Positions 8,716-17,220 are shown, numbered from the stretch's first letter. The stretch is DNA of 64,000 nucleotides from Sedimenticola_A sp040506895 (GCA_040506895.1 JBEVVY010000001.1:124001-188000); one strand, 5' to 3'. The notes: generated by a model from the sequence alone, not told the origin. A program made the numbers and translations.

Positions 8716-9786
8716 TTAACCTTTTCTGCGCGGCATCAGTACCGTGTAGTCCAGGTCCAGCACGACGTTTTCGTGGTAACGCATCCTGCCATCCACCTCG
8801 ATCTTCGGTGATTCGATCTTCTCGCTCTCCAGGTTCTTGATACCCAGGGTACGCAGGCGCAGGGCACCGAGATCCGTGCGGCCGGGCAGTGCCCACTTCT
8901 CCAGCACCTCGCTGTAGGCATAGAAGGTGTCACCGGCAAACGAGGGGTTGCTGTGTGCGCCGCTGTTGATGGCCGCAATGCCGATGCTGTTGGCCAGGCC
9001 GTTGAAAGAGAGGGCGCGGCAGAGGGAGATCACGTGCCCTCCGTACATCAGCCGTTCTCCGAAGCGGGAGGGCTTCATCAGGTGCTCCTCGAAATGGAGC
9101 CGTGCATTGTTCTGGTAGAGCTTGGTCGCCAGGGTGTGATCGCTGTTGTCCACGGTCATGCCGTTGACGTGATCGATACGTTCACTCTCGCTGTAGTCAT
9201 CCCACAGGTGGGATGAGCCGGTGGCGGCGGTATCGTAGCCGCTGGCATCGAGTTGCAGCGGAACCGGCAGGTCTTCCACCGCGACATGGGAGGGGAGCTC
9301 CGGGACCACGGTTTCCGGTGCGGCTGCACCGTGGTCGCGCTTGTGCACCATCACCCAGCGGGCCCAGGTCAGCACCGGGTCGCCCAGCTGGTTGTAGGTG
9401 GTTGAGCGGACATAGACATTGCCGTTCTTTCCGCTGGAGTTCTCCTTCAGGCCGATGACCCGGCTTTCGGAACGCAGGGTATCGCCGGGGTAGACCGGCT
9501 TGAGAAAGCGTACGTCCGCATAGCCGAGGTTGGCCACGGCGTTGAAGGAGACGTCGCTCACGGTCTTGCCGAATGCGATATGGAAGGCGAGCAGGTCATC
9601 GACACTCTCGCGTTCGAGGCCGAGGCTCTCGGCAAAGGGGCGCGCGCAGTGCAGGGGGAAACGGCTGCCGGTGAGCGCGATATAGAGCGACATGTCGCCC
9701 TCGGTGATGGTGCGCGGGGTGCCGTGAACCAGCAGCTGGTCGAGGCTGAAATCCTCGAAGAAATTACCGGGATACTGCTTTGACAT
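8716..9786 (-). CDS. mch: mesaconyl-CoA (beta-methylmalyl-CoA) hydratase-like protein
   Basis: 356 aa and made of two MaoC-like hot-dog halves. The first half matches what is known of Rhodobacter Mch in order and spacing: FFEDFSL near residue 9, FHIAFGKTVSDVSFNAVANLGYA (about 88-110), FLKPVYPGDTL, SRVIGLKENS and WVMVHKRD near 150. The second half repeats the pattern with IDHVNGMTV, YGGHVISLCRALSFNGLAN and SFAGDTFYAYSEVL. Mch interconverts mesaconyl-C1-CoA and beta-methylmalyl-CoA in the ethylmalonyl-CoA pathway and the 3-hydroxypropionate bi-cycle. The gene is the last of four; its start overlaps the end of the lyase gene by 23 bp. The exact substrate is inferred; itaconyl- or another enoyl-CoA is possible. 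Confidence 0.85.
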   Translation of the reverse strand: MSKQYPGNFFEDFSLDQLLVHGTPRTITEGDMSLYIALTGSRFPLHCARPFAESLGLERESVDDLLAFHIAFGKTVSDVSFNAVANLGYADVRFLKPVYPGDTLRSESRVIGLKENSSGKNGNVYVRSTTYNQLGDPVLTWARWVMVHKRDHGAAAPETVVPELPSHVAVEDLPVPLQLDASGYDTAATGSSHLWDDYSESERIDHVNGMTVDNSDHTLATKLYQNNARLHFEEHLMKPSRFGERLMYGGHVISLCRALSFNGLANSIGIAAINSGAHSNPSFAGDTFYAYSEVLEKWALPGRTDLGALRLRTLGIKNLESEKIESPKIEVDGRMRYHENVVLDLDYTVLMPRRKG

Positions 9787-10696
9787 GGTGCTCGTTCTCC
9801 TGTTCGAAGGCTTCGGTTCTGGCCTCTACGGCTTCGTGGTAGGCCACGCAGTGGCGTGCGGCGTCCAGCTCCGACGGCTGCAGCAGGCGACTGTCCATCA
9901 TGGCGTAGGAGCGTCCCTGCTGCTGGGCCTCCTCCATCAGTTCGATGATGGCGCGTTTCTTCTCGATCTCCTTCGGCTTGGGGGTGAAGGCGTCGTTGGT
10001 GTAGGCGAGCTGCACCGGGTGGATCACCGCCTTGCCGTCGAATCCGAAATCACGGCTCTGGCGGCAGGCGTATTCGCAGGCACGGGGCTCGGTGATATCC
10101 AGGTGGGCGCCGTCTATCACACCCAGGCCATGGGCACGGGCCGCCAGCACCACGATGGATAGGCTGCTGAACAGGCCGGTGCGATCGGCGCTGGGGGGCA
10201 GCCGCATGCTGGTGATCAGGTTGGCGTTGCTGACCACCATGCAGCAGAGCCTGTCGCTGGCACCGGCGATCTCGAGGGCGTTGAGTACCGCCATCGGTGT
10301 TTCGATCATGGTCATGAGCGGCAGGTGATCACCACCCGCTACATCGAGTTTCCACTGCGCCTGCCGGATGTCCTCGGCGCTGGTGATGCCGGTGAACAAC
10401 AGCGCATCGATGGGCAGCTCGGCCGCCAGCTTCAGATCGTCGTCGAACCAGGGGGAGCTGATGGGATTGATCCTCAGCACCACCTCCTGGCCACGGAACT
10501 TCGCCCGTTCCAGGAAGCTGCGCATCTTGTCCCGGCCCCGCTGCTTGAACTCGGGGGCGATGGACTCGTAGAGATCGAAGATGATGGTGTCCGTGGGCAG
10601 GTTGCATGCCTTCTCCATGTGGCGGTCGATATCCGCCGAGACATAGAGCATGGTGCGACGCGGCTTTACGGTAACGGGATTCTGTGACTGGTTCAT
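9764..10696 (-). CDS. CitE-like CoA-ester lyase with altered metal site (lyase A)
   Basis: 310 aa, HpcH/HpaI-CitE TIM-barrel family. Family landmarks are RRTMLYVSAD at the start, VLRINPISSPW (substrate-binding Arg), TMIETPMAVLNA with the metal-binding Glu, KAVIHPVQLAYTNDAFTP and a C-terminal MMDSRLL with the Asp that reaches the neighbouring active site. The second metal ligand, normally Asp in a GxEDL segment, appears as Asn in VVSNANLITSM, and the usual LEDAV reads LYESI. It may cleave or hydrolyse malyl-, methylmalyl- or citramalyl-CoA, or may have lost activity. GAGGT lies 6 bp before the ATG. The gene is 9 bp behind the acyl-CoA ligase gene and overlaps mch. Confidence 0.8.
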   Translation of the reverse strand: MNQSQNPVTVKPRRTMLYVSADIDRHMEKACNLPTDTIIFDLYESIAPEFKQRGRDKMRSFLERAKFRGQEVVLRINPISSPWFDDDLKLAAELPIDALLFTGITSAEDIRQAQWKLDVAGGDHLPLMTMIETPMAVLNALEIAGASDRLCCMVVSNANLITSMRLPPSADRTGLFSSLSIVVLAARAHGLGVIDGAHLDITEPRACEYACRQSRDFGFDGKAVIHPVQLAYTNDAFTPKPKEIEKKRAIIELMEEAQQQGRSYAMMDSRLLQPSELDAARHCVAYHEAVEARTEAFEQENEHHVKAVSR

Positions 10697-10705
10697 GGCT
10701 ATACC

Positions 10706-12322
10706 TCAGGCCGCGGTCTCGATCTGCTTTTTCAGCTGGCTGCGGATCACCTTTCCGTTCTTGGTGCGGGGGTAATCCTGCAGGATGTGAACCACCTTGG
10801 GCCGCTTGTAACCCGCCAGATGCTGTTCACCGAAGGTGAGCAGGTCGTCTTCCTGCAGCTCTGCGCCGGGCTTGAGAATGACGCAGGCCGCGACCAGGGT
10901 CTTGTCCTTGGCGATATCCTGGCCGATGGCCACGCAGTCGGCGATATGGGGATGGGTCTTCATCACCCGCTCGATCTCGTGGGGCGATACCCGGTAGCCG
11001 AAGGTGTTGATGATGTCGTCGCGGCGGCCCAGGAACCAGATGTAGCCATCCTCGTCCTTGCGGGCGAAGTCGCCGGTCATGAACCAGCCGTCGCGGCGCA
11101 CCCTGGCGGTCTCTTCAGGCAGGTTCCAGTAGCGCAGGAAGAGGCCCGGATCGCTGTCGGGTATACAGATCATTCCCTCCTCGCCGTCTGCCACCTCTTC
11201 GAGGTCGGCATTCAGCAGGCGTACCTCGTGTCCCGGCTGGGGAAAGCCCGCCGAACCGGGGCGGATCGGCTGGTAGATGTTCTGGGAGATGTAGTAGGAG
11301 AGCTCGGACATGCCGATTGCCTCGTACACCTCCATGCCGAAGCGGTCGTGCCAGGCGCTCAGCATCTCGTCGGAGAGGTGTTCGCCGGCACTCATGCAGT
11401 GACGCAGGCTGGGTACGTCGGCCGCCCTGAAGGCGGTCTTCTGGATGATCTGCCGGTAGATGGTGGGCACGCCGATGAAGATGGTGCACTGGTGCTTGGC
11501 GATCAGCCTGGGCCAGAGCGAGGCGTCGTTGGGCCCCTCGTGCACGATGACGGTCTTGCCGTTGTAGAGGGGATCCATCAGTCCCGAGCCGAGAACATAG
11601 GTCCAGTTGAACTTTCCCGAGTGCATGATGCGCTCTTCATCCTTGAAGTCGAACCAGTGGCTGCGGGCCGGGGTGCGCCCGATCATGGCGCGGTGTGCAT
11701 GCAGTACGCCCTTGGGGTGGCCGGTGGTGCCCGATGTGTAGACAAGATATGCCGGGTCATCCGCCTTCGTGGGGTGAGGGGGATGGCTGCTGTCCATCTC
11801 CGACAGTTCGGCCGTCAGGTCGTGCAGCTGCAGGCGGCTGTCGTCGTTTGGCAGTTCCCCCGGGCCGGTCAGCAGGACATGCTGCAGGTTCCCGGCCTGC
11901 TCCAGTTCACCGCGCAGGTCCGGCCACATGCTCTTGTGGGTGACCAGCACCGAGGCGCCGGAGTCCTCCGCCAGGTAGCGGACCTCCTCAGCCACCAGCA
12001 GGGTGGATGTGGGTACCGCGATGGCACCGCGTTTCATGGCACCGAGGAAGGCGATGGGATAGTCGAGACTGTTGGGCAGGCGGATCAGTACCCGCTCGCC
12101 CAGGTCCACGTCCAGGTTGCGCAGCAGTTGTGCGAAGCGGCTGGTGTCAGCTGCCAGCTCGGCAAATGTAGCGGTGCTGGTACCCAGGTCGTGGTCCTCC
12201 ACGATCATGGCGGTACGCGATGCCACCGGGGTGTTCAGGTGGGCGTCGGTACAGGCGACGCCGATATTGAAATACTCCGGTATATCCCAGGTCCACGCTT
12301 GTTCATTCACAGTTTCATTCAT
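10706..12322 (-). CDS. AMP-forming acyl-CoA ligase (ANL superfamily)
   Basis: 538 aa, the usual length. The adenylation motifs are present: YTSGTTGHPKG near 195, YEAIGMSE near 335, MTGDFARKDEDG near 415 and the catalytic lysine segment RTKNGKVIR near the C-terminus. Overall it resembles the benzoate-CoA ligase/acetyl-CoA synthetase branch, with the ADVPSLRHCMSAGE segment typical of that group. The enzyme activates a carboxylic acid with ATP and CoA through an acyl-AMP. Given its place between two CitE-like lyases and before mch, a C4-C5 dicarboxylic or hydroxy acid such as mesaconate, itaconate, malate or citramalate is a reasonable inferred substrate. It starts 2 bp after the stop of the preceding lyase. 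Confidence 0.85.
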   Translation of the reverse strand: MNETVNEQAWTWDIPEYFNIGVACTDAHLNTPVASRTAMIVEDHDLGTSTATFAELAADTSRFAQLLRNLDVDLGERVLIRLPNSLDYPIAFLGAMKRGAIAVPTSTLLVAEEVRYLAEDSGASVLVTHKSMWPDLRGELEQAGNLQHVLLTGPGELPNDDSRLQLHDLTAELSEMDSSHPPHPTKADDPAYLVYTSGTTGHPKGVLHAHRAMIGRTPARSHWFDFKDEERIMHSGKFNWTYVLGSGLMDPLYNGKTVIVHEGPNDASLWPRLIAKHQCTIFIGVPTIYRQIIQKTAFRAADVPSLRHCMSAGEHLSDEMLSAWHDRFGMEVYEAIGMSELSYYISQNIYQPIRPGSAGFPQPGHEVRLLNADLEEVADGEEGMICIPDSDPGLFLRYWNLPEETARVRRDGWFMTGDFARKDEDGYIWFLGRRDDIINTFGYRVSPHEIERVMKTHPHIADCVAIGQDIAKDKTLVAACVILKPGAELQEDDLLTFGEQHLAGYKRPKVVHILQDYPRTKNGKVIRSQLKKQIETAA

Positions 12323-12324
12323 TT

Positions 12325-13446
12325 TCAGAGCACCGTTCCATAAGGCCAGTTTTCACGTATTACCCGTACGGGCAGTTTCTTCAGGATCTCGAGGGCAAAG
12401 TCGGTATCCTCCCTGGAGAGGGCGTTGAGGGCGCGGGCCCGTAACAGGGCCTGCAACGCCTTGCCGAACATTGGCGGGTCGAGCATCTCACCCTCGAACT
12501 TGATTGCGCCGCCGAGCAGTGCATCCGCATCCACGGCCGCACGCAGGATGGCGATATTGCGCTGGATCTTGTTGGGGGAGGGGGTGAATGCTACCCGGCA
12601 GAGATGAATATGGTTTGGGTGTATCACCTGTTTTCCGGTGAGTCCCAGGGCCGCCTCTTCACAGGCGTGGGAGTAGACCGTGTGGGATTCGCTGTCGCCG
12701 TGCAGGTCGAGCCAGCGACGCACGTCATCCTCCTCCAGGAAATCCTGGGGCATGGGTTGTTCGTTGATCAGCACCTCGACACCGCCGATCACCCCCTTGC
12801 CCTGGATGCGCGCCTCGAACAGCAGCATCTTGAGATAGGTACGCAGTTCGTCGATCCAGCCCTGGGGCGTGATGTGGATGGCCATCGCCTTGGAGAAGTC
12901 GTGGATGCCGAACACCACGTGCCTGACCGAGGGAAAGGCCATCAGGTCCGGGGCCAGCTTGAGCGACTTGGGGTGTTCGATGATCGGCTGAATCGTGATC
13001 CTGGGATTGACGCCGACCAGCCATGCGGACAGATCCCGGATTTCAGCCGCACCATACATCTCGCCCGCCTTGGCTAGGCAGATGACATCGATGTGCTCGG
13101 CGATATCGCGCACCATCGCCAGGTCTTTTTCGTACTCCTCGGTCCGGAAGGGGTTGATGCGCACGGCGATTTGCACGTCGTCCCTGGGGAAGCCGGGCAA
13201 CTCCTTGCGCAGCAGCTCACGGCTCAGCTCTTTCTGTCGGCAGCCGTCTTCCAGATCGAACAGCAGGGTATGGGCGTTGGTGTTGTAGGCGTGCTTCTTC
13301 ATCCTCTCCGAGGCCGCTTCCAGGTCCTCGTAGACACCCTGGGCAGGGGAGTACTTCACGGGCGGGTAGTAAAGCTCGATACCGGGCCAGAGATCACCCA
13401 GCACGGCTTCATCGGTGACGTCGGTCAGGTAAGCGGTCTGATACAT
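12325..13446 (-). CDS. CitE-like CoA-ester lyase (lyase B), first gene of the operon
   Basis: 373 aa, longer than typical CitE. Landmarks: LLFDLEDGC near residue 65, AVRINPF near 95, QPIIEHPKSL with the metal-binding Glu, VVFGIHDFSKAM with the metal-binding Asp, GKQVIHPNHI and FEGEMLDPPMF near the C-terminus, where the common DGKM Asp is Glu. It belongs to the HpcH/HpaI family and should catalyse a retro-Claisen cleavage of a hydroxyacyl-CoA such as malyl-CoA or beta-methylmalyl-CoA to an acyl-CoA plus glyoxylate or pyruvate. AAGGAGAGG is well placed before ATG 13446. It heads the unit lyase B - ligase - lyase A - mch. Confidence 0.82.
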   Translation of the reverse strand: MYQTAYLTDVTDEAVLGDLWPGIELYYPPVKYSPAQGVYEDLEAASERMKKHAYNTNAHTLLFDLEDGCRQKELSRELLRKELPGFPRDDVQIAVRINPFRTEEYEKDLAMVRDIAEHIDVICLAKAGEMYGAAEIRDLSAWLVGVNPRITIQPIIEHPKSLKLAPDLMAFPSVRHVVFGIHDFSKAMAIHITPQGWIDELRTYLKMLLFEARIQGKGVIGGVEVLINEQPMPQDFLEEDDVRRWLDLHGDSESHTVYSHACEEAALGLTGKQVIHPNHIHLCRVAFTPSPNKIQRNIAILRAAVDADALLGGAIKFEGEMLDPPMFGKALQALLRARALNALSREDTDFALEILKKLPVRVIRENWPYGTVL

Positions 13447-13825
13447 CTATGCCTCTCCTTGGTGGAATCTGTGTTGTTCTGATATTTCTGCCTTTGCTAT
13501 TCACCTACAAATCCCGTTGAAAATGAGAATGACTTGCAAATGCGAGAATTGTTGACAATACTAGTCAACAAAATTGTGCGGCGCAACAATGTGTCAAGCA
13601 GGTTGAGTAGCGAAGAAATACGAAAAACATTGGGAAATGTGATGATGAAAAGTATTTATAAAACAATGATTAACGAAGTTTTATAAAGAAATTCACAAGT
13701 TAGTATCGAAAATCTCAATAATTCGTATTTAAAAATTTAAATAAACGAAATTGATCCAGGTAGTAGAGGATTAAATGAGATTGAGGCCCTTACGGCCCGC
13801 CAAAATGCAACAGGAGATAGAGCGA
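13447..13825. promoter_or_regulatory. AT-rich divergent control region with an inverted repeat
   Basis: This stretch lies between divergent lyase B and lyase C and is much richer in A and T than its surroundings. At 13549-13571 there is a perfect inverted repeat, TTGTTGAC and GTCAACAA, with a 7-base spacer. A TTGACA hexamer (13552-13557) sits in its left arm and could be a -35 element on the plus strand. The symmetry suits a dimeric regulator, for instance of the GntR/FCD type, but no regulator gene is adjacent. No other gene is visible. Confidence 0.5.
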
Positions 13826-14821
13826 ATGACCCAAGCAGTCCATCCCAACGATGCCCTTTTCAGTGGTGAAAAGCCGTTTCCGGTGGTACCCACCTGTGAA
13901 CACTTTGCGGGCAGTGAAAAACTGATCGGCAAGGCCCTGGAACTGCAGGAGAGGATCGGCCCGATCTTCGATATCACCTGCGATTGTGAAGATGGTGCGC
14001 CGGCCGGCAAGGAGCGCGAACATGCTGAGATGATCGTACGGGTGCTCAGCAGCGATGCGAACAAGCACCGTATGGCCGGCGTGAGGATCCATGACTACAG
14101 TCACGACCACTGGCGCGATGACGTGGATATCGTGGTCAAGGGCCTTGGGGATATCGCAGCCTACATCACCATCCCCAAGACCACTGATGTCGAGCACCTG
14201 CAGGAGATGGTCAACTACATCAAACAGGTGGCCATGGCCAACGGTGTCGAGCGGGAGATACCCCTGCACATATTGATCGAGACCCACGGTGCGCTGCGTG
14301 ATATCTGGGAGATCGCCAAGGTGGACTGGGTACAGGTTCTGGATTTCGGCCTGATGGACTTTGTCAGTGGTCATCACGGCGCCATACCCGCTTCCGCCAT
14401 GCGCAGTCCCGGACAGTTCGAACACAAACTGCTGGCCAGGGCCAAGGCCGAAGTGGTGGCTGCAGCCCTCGCCAACGGCGTGGTGCCTGCGCACAACGTC
14501 AGTCTCGATCTGAAGAACACCTACTCAACCTACTCCGACGCGTCCAGGGCGCGTAACGAGTTCGGATTCCTGCGCATGTGGAGTATCTATCCTGCACAGA
14601 TCCAGCCCATTGTCGACGCCATGAAACCGGAGTACTCCGAGGTGCAGGATGCGGCCAATATTCTGCTGGCCGCACAGAAGGCCGATTGGGGCCCCATCCA
14701 GTACGCTGGCGAACTCCATGACCGCGCCACCTACCGCTACTTCTGGGAACTGCTGAGAAAGGCCCACGTGACGGGTGTGAAAGTGCCCGATGAAGCGGAG
14801 CAGGCCTTTTTCTCCGAGTAG
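13826..14821 (+). CDS. CitE/HpcH-HpaI-like CoA-ester lyase (lyase C), divergent
   Basis: 331 aa from ATG 13826, chosen because AGGAG lies 9 bp upstream and the protein then begins MTQAVHPNDALF; an in-frame ATG at 13775 with AGAGGA close by would add 17 residues. The family pattern is present: ITCDCEDGAP, GVRIHDYSH (substrate Arg), HILIETHGAL with the metal-binding Glu, VLDFGLMDFVSGHHG with the metal-binding Asp, and a C-terminal YAGELHDRATY segment. It belongs to the subfamily starting HPNxALF seen in proteobacteria and annotated as citrate lyase beta-like or malyl-CoA lyase-like. It faces away from the four-gene operon across a shared control region and is probably co-regulated with it. Substrate not determined. 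Confidence 0.82.
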   Translation: MTQAVHPNDALFSGEKPFPVVPTCEHFAGSEKLIGKALELQERIGPIFDITCDCEDGAPAGKEREHAEMIVRVLSSDANKHRMAGVRIHDYSHDHWRDDVDIVVKGLGDIAAYITIPKTTDVEHLQEMVNYIKQVAMANGVEREIPLHILIETHGALRDIWEIAKVDWVQVLDFGLMDFVSGHHGAIPASAMRSPGQFEHKLLARAKAEVVAAALANGVVPAHNVSLDLKNTYSTYSDASRARNEFGFLRMWSIYPAQIQPIVDAMKPEYSEVQDAANILLAAQKADWGPIQYAGELHDRATYRYFWELLRKAHVTGVKVPDEAEQAFFSE

Positions 14822-14831
14822 ACCGTGAAAG

Positions 14832-14863
14832 ATCATCTTCTCCCCGCCCGGGGAGAAGATGAT
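14832..14863. terminator. long palindrome between convergent genes, probable bidirectional terminator
   Basis: Two perfect complementary 15-base arms (14832-14846 and 14849-14863) flank a CC centre, 11 bp after the lyase C stop and 7 bp before the stop of the convergent cyclase gene. There is no strong T run on either side, so termination is inferred from position and stem strength. Confidence 0.65.
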
Positions 14864-14870
14864 GTCGTCT

Positions 14871-16472
14871 TCATTCCAGTGTGTCAGCGTAGAACAGGTG
14901 GCGGTTCTTACCCGATCTCTTTGCCTGGTACATTGCCAGGTCGGCGAATCTTACAAGTTCATCTATATCGTGGCTGTCCTGGCCAAATACAGATATCCCG
15001 ATGCTGGTTCCCACGTGGACAGACTCGGGTGCTTCAGCCAGTGTTACAGGTTGGGAGATCGAATGGATGACATCCGTGGCGATTCGTTCAAAGGTGGCAC
15101 GCCCTGTCGCTCCCTGGACGATCAGCATGAATTCGTCTCCACCAAGCCGCGCAGCGGTATCCTCCCTGCGAACCACATGGCTGATTCTGTCCGCGATCTC
15201 CTGCAACAGCGCATCGCCCGCCAGGTGGCCGTACCTGTCATTGACCCGTTTGAAATCATCCAGGTCCAGGAACAACACGCCGACTGACTGGTTGTCCCTT
15301 TCGGCGGCCTGCACCGCCTTCCCCAGCCGGTCCATGAAAAGCACCCTGTTCGGCAGGTTGGTCAATGGATCATAGAAGGCCATTTTCTGGTAGCGCTCCT
15401 CCTGAACCTTCTGTTTGGAGATGTCGATGTAGATGCCGACATACTGGACCCCATCATCAGCGTCGCTATCAATGGTGGAGATGCTCAACAGTCCGGGAAA
15501 AACGCTGCCGTCCTTGCGCCTGTTCCATATCTCGCCCCGCCAGTGCTTCTTCTCAATGAGTGTCTGCCACATGTCCCGGTAAAAAGCATCATCATGCCTG
15601 CCCGATTTCATGATTGCCGGGGTCTTACCCAGAATTTCTTCTTGATGGAAGCCGGTCAGCTCTGTGTACGCCGGGTTCACCATCTGGATGCGTTGCTCAG
15701 AATCGGTCACCACGATGGCATCCTGGGCCGCATTGAGTACGTCGTGAAACATGCGTTCCTGCTTTTTCAACGCGGTTTGCGTCTTTGTCAGTTGTTGATG
15801 CTCCTTGGCTGTTTTAATGACCAGTACCGTGGCACCAACAACTATACCCACGATCAACAGGAGCAGTATGGCACCGGTATTTCCGAGCAGAGACTCGAGC
15901 ATTGTCCACTCTTCGGAGATGTCGTAATAGACTTCGAAGGCGCCTTTGAAGTCTCCATCCTTGATCACCGGTACATATATTTCGACGATATCGACCGGGG
16001 CAGTCTCTCCTTCCATGGTCTTGCCTGCTTTCTGTTCGACCAAGGAGAACACTTCGCCATTTGTCACCTTGCGATGAAAATAGGCATTTTCGTTCCAGGT
16101 GCCGATTTCGTCGCCGGTGGTTGAGAAAATGATTTCACCATCGGAAGTGAAAACCCGTGCCTTCCACAAGGTGAAGTCGGATACTACATCCTGCAATATG
16201 GCCTGGCGTTCATCGGTCAGGCCGTCGCGGCTGAACAGTTTCTCTTCGCTTTCTGGCTCGATAAGCATGTGGAGAATATGTCTTGCAGTTCTTTTTGCAT
16301 CGTTCTCCATGGCCTTGATGAGCAATCTTTCGAAGGCAGGGTATACGTAATGCAGATCGTAGGCGGGGAGGACGATGGCCCCTGCGAGGACCAGTGCCAT
16401 CACCCCCCTGAGAAGAGGGGTGCGGAGCACAATCCCGAGCAGACTGTTGGCGGCGCTGTTCATGTTATGCAA
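14871..16472 (-). CDS. membrane PAS-GGDEF diguanylate cyclase
   Basis: 533 aa. Two membrane segments (about 22-42 and 198-220) enclose a periplasmic sensor of about 155 residues with a Cache-like pattern (VFTSDGEIIFSTTGDEIG). A PAS domain (about 238-355, with the ISKQ boundary) precedes GGDEF. GGDEF is intact at 444-448 with an inhibitory RxxD (RRED) five residues before it, so it should make cyclic-di-GMP with product feedback. No EAL domain is present. Base composition is a little more A+T-rich than neighbouring genes. It is convergent with lyase C and divergent from the small membrane protein at 16681. Confidence 0.9.
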   Translation of the reverse strand: MHNMNSAANSLLGIVLRTPLLRGVMALVLAGAIVLPAYDLHYVYPAFERLLIKAMENDAKRTARHILHMLIEPESEEKLFSRDGLTDERQAILQDVVSDFTLWKARVFTSDGEIIFSTTGDEIGTWNENAYFHRKVTNGEVFSLVEQKAGKTMEGETAPVDIVEIYVPVIKDGDFKGAFEVYYDISEEWTMLESLLGNTGAILLLLIVGIVVGATVLVIKTAKEHQQLTKTQTALKKQERMFHDVLNAAQDAIVVTDSEQRIQMVNPAYTELTGFHQEEILGKTPAIMKSGRHDDAFYRDMWQTLIEKKHWRGEIWNRRKDGSVFPGLLSISTIDSDADDGVQYVGIYIDISKQKVQEERYQKMAFYDPLTNLPNRVLFMDRLGKAVQAAERDNQSVGVLFLDLDDFKRVNDRYGHLAGDALLQEIADRISHVVRREDTAARLGGDEFMLIVQGATGRATFERIATDVIHSISQPVTLAEAPESVHVGTSIGISVFGQDSHDIDELVRFADLAMYQAKRSGKNRHLFYADTLE

Positions 16473-16594
16473 ATCTCAGGATCCAGAGGGTTTATAGGTA
16501 TCGTTTGACTCTGTTTGCCCGACCACAATAACACAGTGTTTTAGTAAGATATATAGTATAGTAAATCTGTCGGGTATTTGTGGGTGTCACGGTG

Positions 16595-16650
16595 ATCAAT
16601 CGGGTCTCCACTGCGCCAGTGACCTGCCTATGGCAACCTTAGTGATTGAT
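16595..16650 (+). ncRNA. possible three-way-junction RNA leader
   Basis: A 7-bp closing stem pairs 16595-16601 (ATCAATC) with 16644-16650 (GATTGAT). Inside are a hairpin GGT-[CTC]-CACTG-CGC-CAGTG-ACC (16603-16624) and a hairpin TGCC-TAT-GGCA (16625-16635). It ends 10 bp before the AGGAGG of the 98-aa membrane protein gene. The free CCTT at 16637-16640 could pair with AAGG of the ribosome binding site. It matches no riboswitch class I can name; covariation is untested. Confidence 0.35.
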
Positions 16651-16680
16651 GGTTAAAAAAAGGAGGCGTTTCTGAACAGC

Positions 16681-16977
16681 TTGAGAATTGCAGCCGTAGT
16701 GATGACCCAGCTGCCGATCATTCTGTTTATTGCCGGCAGCCGGGATCTTCTGTTCGGTTTCAATCAAACCGATGCGGGCTTTACCACCCTTGTTTTTCTG
16801 TTTTTGTTCGTTCCAGTCATGAACCTGGCCTGGATCGCCCTGGAGGTCAGGGTGATGGTTTCCAGGACCAGGGCACAGGGGGAACTGGCGTCGTTTCAGA
16901 TGCTCGGTTTTGCCTTTCTCTTTTTCGTCGAAGCGATTGCCATTGACCTCTACCTGCTGACCCAGGTCAGGATGTGA
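16681..16977 (+). CDS. small hypothetical membrane protein
   Basis: About 98 aa with three predicted membrane helices (about residues 8-20, 32-55 and 72-92). I do not recognise the family. The start is uncertain. A strong AAAGGAGG ends at 16666. TTG 16681 is 14 bp away, which is long. An in-frame CTG at 16672 is at the ideal distance and would give MNSLRIAAV. ATG 16702 is the only ATG nearby. A possible structured RNA lies directly upstream, and the gene is divergent from a diguanylate cyclase. Confidence 0.6.
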   Translation: MRIAAVVMTQLPIILFIAGSRDLLFGFNQTDAGFTTLVFLFLFVPVMNLAWIALEVRVMVSRTRAQGELASFQMLGFAFLFFVEAIAIDLYLLTQVRM

Positions 16978-17220
16978 TCGGAAACACGGCAGTTACATTA
17001 CTCACCCTCTCCGGCCCAGCCCCAGCTTCCTGCCGGTGTGATCAGTCCTTTGAACGGAAGGTTGGCTGAGAAACTGTTACAGGAGAATTGCCATTCCCAT
17101 TCAGAAGGCGGGGGTGAGACTGAAATTTATCTGCTCTTTCTTCCCTTTTTTCTATAGAATAGAGCGCAATGTGCAGGTGCAGCATTGTGCTGCCGCCACA
17201 AAGCCAAAGCGAGCGTGGGT

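Noticed and set aside
10787..12343. 518-codon plus-strand frame opposite the acyl-CoA ligase
   Set aside because: Shadow frame; the minus-strand ligase has all ANL motifs.
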